Assembly (NCBI GenBank): GCA_023423495.1
Contig: JAFAFM010000167.1
Span: forward strand, 1 to 8,343
Origin: Armatimonadota bacterium
GTDB taxonomy: Bacteria > Armatimonadota > Fimbriimonadia > Fimbriimonadales > Fimbriimonadaceae
Length of the DNA: 8,343 nucleotides
Direction of reading: 5' to 3'
Shown: positions 1 to 4,746 of the stretch, one piece after another
Layout: each line of letters opens with the position of its first letter
Position numbering within the stretch: position 1 is the first letter of the stretch
The notes under the pieces: model-generated
The model's database searches: none
Seen by the model: only the letters and a program-made list of their open reading frames with translations
What the model was told of the DNA's origin: nothing
Translations under genes and position numbers: made by a program

Positions 1-1653
1 ACTGTAGAGTGCATCGATCACTTCGGGATCGACCAGAGAGTTGAGCTTGAAAATGATGCGTCCGTCGCTATATTTGCGGTGGGCAGCGGTTTCCCGTTCG
101 ATCCTTTCGATGATGCCCTCCCGCAAATTGATTGGGGCCACCAGGAGCTTACGGTAGGAGGTTTGGCGGCTGAATCCGGTCAAGTAGTTGAACAGCTCCG
201 AGATGTCTTGCGTGATGTCGGAACTCTTCGTGAACAGCCCAAGATCTGTGTACAGCCGAGCGGTGACCGGGTTGTAATTTCCCGTCCCGATGTGTGCATA
301 ACTTTTGATTTTTCCCTGTTCGCGGCGGACGATGAGGCAAAGCTTGCAGTGGGTTTTCATCTCGGCGAAGCCATAGGTTACATGCACACCCGCACGCTCC
401 AAAGTACGCGCCCATACCAAATTGTTGGATTCGTCGAAGCGGGCTTTCAACTCCACCATCGCCGCGACCTGCTTTCCGTTTTCCGCGGCGTCCAGCAAAG
501 ACTCGACAATGGGCGATTCGCTGCCCACGCGATAGAGCGTTTGCTTGATGCCAATTACGTCAGGGTCCGTGGCAGCGGAGTCGATGAACTGCTCCACGGT
601 CCGGAAGGAATCGTACGGATGATGGAGAAGGAGGTCTCGCGCGGCAACCGCTTCAAACACCTGATCGCTAGAAGTCAAATCCTCGTGCGAGTAAGGATGA
701 TGGGGCGGAAATCGAAGTCCCGGACGGTCGATTTTCGCAATCTCCCATAGAACGTCCATCCCAATCAGGCCATCGACGATGAAGACGTCGTCATCTTCCA
801 AGTCCAGTAGCGTCATCAGCAGTTTGCGAATGCGCTTGGGGAGTTTGCTGGAAACTTCGAGCAGAACGGGGTCGCCCAACCGGCGCAGCTTCAAAGTCTC
901 CTCGATGGTGGCAATGAGGTCGGCAGCTTCCAATTGCCGAATCTCCACATCTGCGTCCCTGATCACGCGGAAGATGTGCGACCCTAAAACCTTGACTCCA
1001 GGGAACAAATCCTTTAAGTGCTCCGCAATGATTTCTTCAAGGAACACGAACTCATGCTTTCGGCCAGGCAGGCGCACTGCTCGGGGAACGATGGTCGGCA
1101 CCTTTACCCTGGCAAGCTTGATTTCTCCATTGCCGTCTTCAAGCTCCACCGCAAGATTGAGTGAGCGGTTGGAGATGAATGGAATGCTGGGTGCAGGATG
1201 GAGAATGAGTGGCGTGCAAAGCGGGAATATCTCCTTGTGGAACACCTCTGCCATCGCTTCCCGCTGGCTCGAGGTGAGACTCTTGTAGCTTCGAATCGTG
1301 ACCCCGGCTTTGGCTAGCGCCGGTCGTAACTCCTTCTCAAAAACTTCGCTTGCCCGCTGCCGCAGAGGTTTGGCGGTTTCGCTGATGACGGTCAGCTGTT
1401 CATTCGGGGTGAGTCCATCCGGAGATTGATCTAGCACGGAGCTTTCAAACTGCTCGATCAATCCCGAGACCCGCACCATGTAAAACTCGTCGAGGTTGGA
1501 TTCGAAAATGGCAAGGAATTTAAGCCGCTCGAGCAGAGGATTTTTTTCGTCGATCGCCTCTTCCAGCACTCGTTGGTTGAACTGCAACCAACTCCACTCG
1601 CGGTTTATGTACCGCGAGAGTTCAGCTTTGGCTGCCGGTTTGCGTGACTTCAT
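1..1653 (-). CDS. ppk1: Polyphosphate kinase 1 (PPK1), partial, C-terminus beyond window
   Basis: PPK1 reversibly transfers the gamma-phosphate of ATP to a growing polyphosphate chain, through a phosphohistidine. I translated the minus strand from the ATG at 1653: 551 codons stay open to the left edge, against roughly 690-720 residues for the family, so about the last 150 are missing. The N-terminal domain shows REWSWLQFNQRVLEEA near residue 18 and FESNLDEFYMVRVSG from 50, with N53 in the nucleotide-binding position. The catalytic core shows KQTLYRV (R375), VELKARFDESNN (R405), MKTHCK with the phosphorylated His at 435, and AHIGTGNYNPVTARLYTDLG (Y468). The residue numbers agree with those of the E. 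coli enzyme for R375, R405, H435 and Y468. The visible end reads FKLNSLVDPEVIDALYS, the start of the last domain; the second conserved His lies outside the window. The start overlaps the ppx stop by four bases (ATGA), so translational coupling is likely. Identity is very secure. Confidence 0.97.
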   Translation of the reverse strand, partial: MKSRKPAAKAELSRYINREWSWLQFNQRVLEEAIDEKNPLLERLKFLAIFESNLDEFYMVRVSGLIEQFESSVLDQSPDGLTPNEQLTVISETAKPLRQRASEVFEKELRPALAKAGVTIRSYKSLTSSQREAMAEVFHKEIFPLCTPLILHPAPSIPFISNRSLNLAVELEDGNGEIKLARVKVPTIVPRAVRLPGRKHEFVFLEEIIAEHLKDLFPGVKVLGSHIFRVIRDADVEIRQLEAADLIATIEETLKLRRLGDPVLLEVSSKLPKRIRKLLMTLLDLEDDDVFIVDGLIGMDVLWEIAKIDRPGLRFPPHHPYSHEDLTSSDQVFEAVAARDLLLHHPYDSFRTVEQFIDSAATDPDVIGIKQTLYRVGSESPIVESLLDAAENGKQVAAMVELKARFDESNNLVWARTLERAGVHVTYGFAEMKTHCKLCLIVRREQGKIKSYAHIGTGNYNPVTARLYTDLGLFTKSSDITQDISELFNYLTGFSRQTSYRKLLVAPINLREGIIERIERETAAHRKYSDGRIIFKLNSLVDPEVIDALYS

Positions 1654-2561
1654 AGGTCTTGCCCGAGGTTTTTCTTCTTCAACATCTCCAACACTGCACC
1701 TTCTCGAACTCCAAACTCGCTTACCGTTATCACATCCAATCCAAATTTCTCAAGTAATGCTTGGTAAACAAGGGCTCCAGCCAACAGCGTGCCCGCCCGC
1801 TTGGGCTTCACGCTAAAGCGCTTGATGATTGTCTCCACTGTTAATCTTTGGGTGGCCCAGATCAAATATTCAATCTCTTCTCTCGATAAGCGTTTTTCCC
1901 CATCCGGATGCAGGGCCCGCCACAGACCTCGGGCAACCCCTCCGCTGGCAATTGCAACCGGGGTAGAAACCGCGGGAAGCTCAGTCTCCGCCAAAATCTG
2001 CTGGATATATTCGACTGCCTTTTTAAGCGCAGACTCGTCGCAAGGTTGTTTCAGTCCTGCCTCGGATATCAGGCGTCCGGTCCCGAGGGGCAACGACGTG
2101 TCCACCGCAATGGTGGCTCTGTCCACGCTTGCAATTTGAGCACTTCCGCCGCCGACCTCGAATAGAAGGTTCGCCTTGGCCTCACGACCGTCGAGACGAG
2201 TGCCGATAAAACTAAGCTCTGCCTCCCGGGCAGGCGTAATTACCTCCACGGAGACGCCAGCTTCCCGGTTGATCCTTTGCAAGACTTGGCGCGAGTTCTT
2301 GGCAGACCGAATGGCTTCGGTGGCGAAGACGTAAAGTCGATCTGCCTTTCGCCCCGCTGCTGCCCGTCGGAAATCCTTCATTGCTTCGACAAGGATGTCT
2401 GCCTGAGCTTTTGGGATTTCGCCTTGGGCCGCGACAATTTCGCCGAGTGGCACCCACTCATTGATGTTGTCGAGGCGCATCACGATATCACCGTCGGTCG
2501 CCGCGATGAGCAGGTGAGCGGTATTGGAGCCGATGTCAGCGGCGGCAAAGATCCGGGCCAT
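1650..2561 (-). CDS. ppx: Short Ppx/GppA-family exopolyphosphatase with altered active-site residues
   Basis: This is a 303-residue Ppx/GppA phosphatase. The family removes terminal phosphate from polyphosphate, or the 5' gamma-phosphate of pppGpp, in the cytoplasm. It has the two ASKHA (actin-like) domains and lacks the C-terminal half of the roughly 500-residue E. coli proteins, like the short PPX of Aquifex and mycobacteria. Motifs in order: AADIGSNTAHLLIA (7-20), ATEAIRSAKN (80-89), REAELSFIGT (112-121), LLFEVGGGSAQIA (132-144), TSLPLGTGRLIS (155-166), ASGGVARGL (205-213), SEFGVREGAVLEML (281-294). The motif normally written D-x-GGGS-T-E reads E135-V-GGGS-A-Q142 here, so the acid usually found before the glycines is Glu and the usual catalytic Glu is Gln; E113 is kept. 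Activity may therefore be weakened or changed. It is the first gene of an operon with ppk1 and overlaps it by four bases. No strong ribosome binding site is visible before the start. Confidence 0.93.
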   Translation of the reverse strand: MARIFAAADIGSNTAHLLIAATDGDIVMRLDNINEWVPLGEIVAAQGEIPKAQADILVEAMKDFRRAAAGRKADRLYVFATEAIRSAKNSRQVLQRINREAGVSVEVITPAREAELSFIGTRLDGREAKANLLFEVGGGSAQIASVDRATIAVDTSLPLGTGRLISEAGLKQPCDESALKKAVEYIQQILAETELPAVSTPVAIASGGVARGLWRALHPDGEKRLSREEIEYLIWATQRLTVETIIKRFSVKPKRAGTLLAGALVYQALLEKFGLDVITVSEFGVREGAVLEMLKKKNLGQDL

Positions 2562-2619
2562 TGGTATTCATTTTGCCGCCCTCAGCTAGTTGTGTGCCTG
2601 GGCAAGGTCTAATGAGCGT
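2562..2619. promoter_or_regulatory. Divergent intergenic region between ppx-ppk1 and the HD gene
   Basis: These 58 bases are the only room between two genes transcribed away from each other, so promoters for the polyphosphate operon and for the HD-scpA-scpB unit must lie here or inside the 5' ends of the coding regions. I found no convincing -35/-10 pair on either strand. A modest AAGG at 2604-2607, 12 bases before the ATG at 2620, is the best ribosome binding site for the plus-strand gene. The call rests on gene orientation, not on a recognised motif. Confidence 0.4.
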
Positions 2620-3180
2620 ATGCAACCTGACCTGACGGCCGCCATCGACTTCGCCACAAATGCACATCGGGGCCAGTTTCGCGACGGAGATTGTCCGCTC
2701 CCTTACATCACGCATCCCCTTGATGTTCTTGCCAACGTTCGCTACGTTGGAGAAGTGACGGACCCAGCCGTGCTCTGCGCCGCCGTCTTGCACGACGTGG
2801 TGGAAGAGAGCCCCGTCGAGCCCGATGAAATAGAGGTTCAGTTTGGCCCTGACGTGCGGCAATTGGTTCAGGAGTTAACCAGGCAAGAGCCCAATTCGGA
2901 GCAAATTCAGGGAATGACTAAGGAAGAGATTTGGGAGTTGCGCTCTTCGATGTTGTTGGAAGAAATCGGTCAAATGTCCAGAAGGGCGCAAACGGTCAAG
3001 CTTGGAGATCGACTTTCTAACTTGAGGGAAGCGAGGCGAACCAAGGAGTCCAGCAAGCTCCACCGCTACAATCGACAGACCGCCAAGATCCTGGAGATCA
3101 TTCCTAAAGAGGCGAACCCCGGCTTGTGGAATGCGGTGCGGGAGCTTCAGCAGGAAATCGCAAGTTCCCAAGTAAACTAG
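2620..3180 (+). CDS. Stand-alone HD-domain (p)ppGpp hydrolase-like protein (Mesh1/SpoT type)
   Basis: This 186-residue protein consists almost wholly of the HD hydrolase domain found at the N-terminus of RelA/SpoT proteins and alone in Mesh1-like small alarmone hydrolases, which remove the 3' pyrophosphate of (p)ppGpp using Mn2+. Visible motifs: AHRGQFRDGDCPLPYITHP (15-33) with metal ligand H32, CAAVLHDVVEES (53-64) with ligands H58 and D59, and TVKLGDRLSNLREA (125-138) with ligand D130. All four metal ligands are present. The Glu-Asp pair that follows HD in active RelA/SpoT hydrolases reads E62-E63. No synthetase, TGS or ACT domain follows. An in-frame TTG at 2590 is possible, but the ATG at 2620 starts just before the family's first helix and is preferred. 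The gene is followed after 43 bases by scpA on the same strand. Substrate is inferred from the family; another nucleotide pyrophosphate is possible. Confidence 0.82.
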   Translation: MQPDLTAAIDFATNAHRGQFRDGDCPLPYITHPLDVLANVRYVGEVTDPAVLCAAVLHDVVEESPVEPDEIEVQFGPDVRQLVQELTRQEPNSEQIQGMTKEEIWELRSSMLLEEIGQMSRRAQTVKLGDRLSNLREARRTKESSKLHRYNRQTAKILEIIPKEANPGLWNAVRELQQEIASSQVN

Positions 3181-3191
3181 GCGGAATCACA

Positions 3192-3208
3192 GCGTGGCTT
3201 CGCCACGT
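3192..3208 (+). other. Short GC-rich hairpin between the HD gene and scpA
   Basis: CGTGGC (3193-3198), loop TTC, GCCACG (3202-3207) gives a perfect 6-base-pair stem, extended by one G-T pair at 3192/3208. It begins 12 bases after the stop of the HD gene. No T-tract follows, so it is not a classic intrinsic terminator. It may be an mRNA processing or stability element, or may partly separate expression of scpAB from the upstream gene. The possible GTG start of scpA at 3194 would lie inside the stem, which argues for the later ATG. Confidence 0.4.
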
Positions 3209-3223
3209 CTGTTACTTAAAGCT

Positions 3224-3988
3224 ATGGCTCCCCGCCAATCCCTCGCCGAGCGAAACCAAATCTCCGCGCTCGGAGTGATTGCGCCTCCGCCAATCCACGT
3301 CACCACTCCAACCTTTGATGGTTCTCTGGCACTGCTCTTTCAGTGTGTGCGGGACCACAAAGTAGAGCTGTTGGACGTTCCGCTTTATCCGATCTGCGAA
3401 TCGTACTTTTTGTATCTGATCAACTTGGAGGACGCGTGCCTGGACGAGGCTGCGGCCGCGCTCGCCGCGCTTTCTTATCTATTGGAGCGAAAAGCATGGC
3501 TCCTGTTGCCCGTTGAAGGTCCAGAGCCTGAGATCGCAGAGATGCTGGAGATGCCAGCACCGACGGCTCACGAGTACGCCGTGGCGATCGAATCTTTGAA
3601 GGTGTGGCATGAAGAGCGGTCACAGCTGTTCTTCCGTTCAATAGAGGCAGGCCCGGACACTTACGAGTTGCCGGTCAACCTGGAGAATGTCAGTGGAAAC
3701 GACCTTGCCCGCGCCCTGGAAAAGCTCTTGCGTCGCGCCAAACCGGAGCCCGTTACTCCCCTGAACAAGCCCCGAAAGTCATTGAGCGATCAGATGCGGA
3801 TCGTTTTGCACGTTCTGTCCAATGAATGGCGGTCCTTGGAGCAACTAGTCACCGAGCCGTTCACTCGCTCCGAGGCGGTCTACTGGTTCCTCGCGCTACT
3901 GGAGTTGATTCGCTTGGGACAAGCCTCGGCCAAGCTAGCGGGTGAGGAAGTGTTGTTCGCTCGGGCAAGTTCGCAGAAGAAGGGATAG
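3224..3988 (+). CDS. scpA: Segregation and condensation protein A (kleisin)
   Basis: ScpA is the kleisin that bridges the heads of the SMC dimer and, with ScpB, loads and shapes SMC rings for chromosome condensation and segregation. From the ATG at 3224 it has 254 residues, the normal length. The N-terminal kleisin signature reads TPTFDGSLALLFQCVRDHKV (28-47), followed by ELLDVPLYPICESYFLYLI (48-66); the family form is FEGPLDLLL...I-P...Y. The middle is helical and variable with Pro-rich stretches, and a C-terminal winged helix runs from about 187 to 247 (SLSDQMRIVLHVLSNEWRS, then FLALLELIRLGQA). Before the signature lie about 27 residues not typical of the family, so the start is uncertain: GTG at 3194 would add ten residues and an in-frame GTG near 3270 would remove about 17. 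The sequence is divergent in detail, but the position nine bases before scpB makes the identity firm. Confidence 0.9.
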   Translation: MAPRQSLAERNQISALGVIAPPPIHVTTPTFDGSLALLFQCVRDHKVELLDVPLYPICESYFLYLINLEDACLDEAAAALAALSYLLERKAWLLLPVEGPEPEIAEMLEMPAPTAHEYAVAIESLKVWHEERSQLFFRSIEAGPDTYELPVNLENVSGNDLARALEKLLRRAKPEPVTPLNKPRKSLSDQMRIVLHVLSNEWRSLEQLVTEPFTRSEAVYWFLALLELIRLGQASAKLAGEEVLFARASSQKKG

Positions 3989-3997
3989 TTCGGGCGA

Positions 3998-4534
3998 ATG
4001 AGCAAAATAATCGACCAGATCGAAGCACTTCTGTTTGTTGCTGATCAGCCAGCCACGACCGCTGCTCTCGCTCAGGCGCTCCAAGTGACCGAGGGACAAA
4101 TCGAGCAAGCCATCGAGGTCTTGGAGGCTCGGCTGGAAGAGCGGGGAAGTCTGCGGGTGGTGAAGCTGGCGGGTGGCTATCAGCTTTGCACAAAACCTGA
4201 CCATGCGGCAGTTATCGCCACTTTCCTGAAGCCTCAACGGCAACGGCTGTCCAAAAGTTTATTGGAAGTGTTGGCAATCATCGCCTATCGGCAACCCATT
4301 ACCATGGCGGAGATAGAGCAGGTGCGAGGAGTGCAAAGCGACTACAGCGTGAGAGCGCTCATGGAGCGACGCCTCATTCAGGACGTAGGGCGGAAGAAGG
4401 TTCCGGGTCGGCCCGTGCTTTACGGAACCAGCCAGGAATTCCTCCACCAATTCAAGCTGAATGATCTAAAGGAGCTCCCTCAAATTGACCCGGATGCTCC
4501 TGAATCAGATCCGCAGAGCCTGATTAACCCCTAG
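3998..4534 (+). CDS. scpB: Segregation and condensation protein B
   Basis: ScpB is the winged-helix protein that dimerises and binds ScpA within the SMC-ScpAB complex on the nucleoid. Its 178 residues hold two winged-helix domains. The first begins KIIDQIEALLFVADQPAT (3-20) and continues through GGYQLCTKPDHA (59-70). The second carries the strongest family signature, SKSLLEVLAIIAYRQPITMA (85-104), then EIEQVRGV and VPGRPVLYGTSQEFLHQF (135-152). The acidic, Pro-rich tail after about residue 160 is typical of a disordered end. The ATG lies nine bases after the scpA stop, with purines AGAAGGG at about 13 bases, so the two are co-transcribed. The last 11 bases overlap the end of the opposite-strand small gene. 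Confidence 0.97.
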   Translation: MSKIIDQIEALLFVADQPATTAALAQALQVTEGQIEQAIEVLEARLEERGSLRVVKLAGGYQLCTKPDHAAVIATFLKPQRQRLSKSLLEVLAIIAYRQPITMAEIEQVRGVQSDYSVRALMERRLIQDVGRKKVPGRPVLYGTSQEFLHQFKLNDLKELPQIDPDAPESDPQSLINP

Positions 4535-4718
4535 GATTTGGCGGCTGGTTGGCGGTGCGGTTGTGGTCGTTTGGCGAACCGGGCTTAAAGGTCTGAATGT
4601 CCTTCTGATCCGTAGTGGGGTCAGGCTTGGCGTTTTCCTTTCGCTCGGCAACATCCTCGCGCATTCGCTGATTCTTCTTGTCTTTCCGCTGTCCGTCTTT
4701 CTTCTTTCGATCGTGCAT
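4524..4718 (-). CDS. Small, highly charged, probably disordered protein of unknown function
   Basis: I do not recognise this 64-residue protein. Evidence that it is real: a strong Shine-Dalgarno GGAGG six bases before the ATG, codon third positions rich in G/C as in its neighbours, and a fit into the otherwise empty gap between scpB and ligD. It has 10 Lys and 7 Arg against 8 Asp and 3 Glu, and no Leu, Trp, Tyr or Cys. The first half, from MHDRKKKDGQRKDKKNQR to about residue 31, could be a charged single helix; the second half (32-64) is rich in Pro, Asn and Thr and should be unstructured. There is no signal peptide, membrane segment or metal site. Its start lies 28 bases from the ATG chosen for ligD, in the opposite direction, and its stop lies within the end of scpB. 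A nucleic-acid-binding or stress-related role is only a guess from composition and neighbours. Confidence 0.68.
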   Translation of the reverse strand: MHDRKKKDGQRKDKKNQRMREDVAERKENAKPDPTTDQKDIQTFKPGSPNDHNRTANQPPNPRG

Positions 4719-4724
4719 TCTGAT

Positions 4725-4729
4725 CCTCC
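4725..4729 (-). promoter_or_regulatory. Strong ribosome binding site of the small charged gene
   Basis: The minus strand reads CGGAGG-ATCAGA-ATG. GGAGG is the core of the Shine-Dalgarno consensus and lies at six bases, which is close to ideal. It is the best ribosome binding site in the window and the main reason to accept the small gene at 4524-4718. Confidence 0.7.
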
Positions 4730-4746
4730 GAATTTATTTGACGCAC

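Noticed and set aside
79..1288. Long plus-strand open frames of 223 and 169 codons
   Set aside because: They lie opposite ppk1, whose minus-strand translation carries all the family motifs and runs unbroken to the left edge; their own translations show no recognisable domain.
2590..2619. TTG start of the HD protein giving ten more residues
   Set aside because: The added residues (LCAWARSNER) are not typical of the domain and the ATG at 2620 fits the usual start of its first helix; kept only as an alternative.
4678..4746. Upstream TTG start for ligD giving 782 residues
   Set aside because: The extra 23 residues are Phe/Ser/Arg/Ile-rich and unlike any LigD N-terminus, they run antisense to the start of the small charged gene, and no ribosome binding site precedes the TTG.
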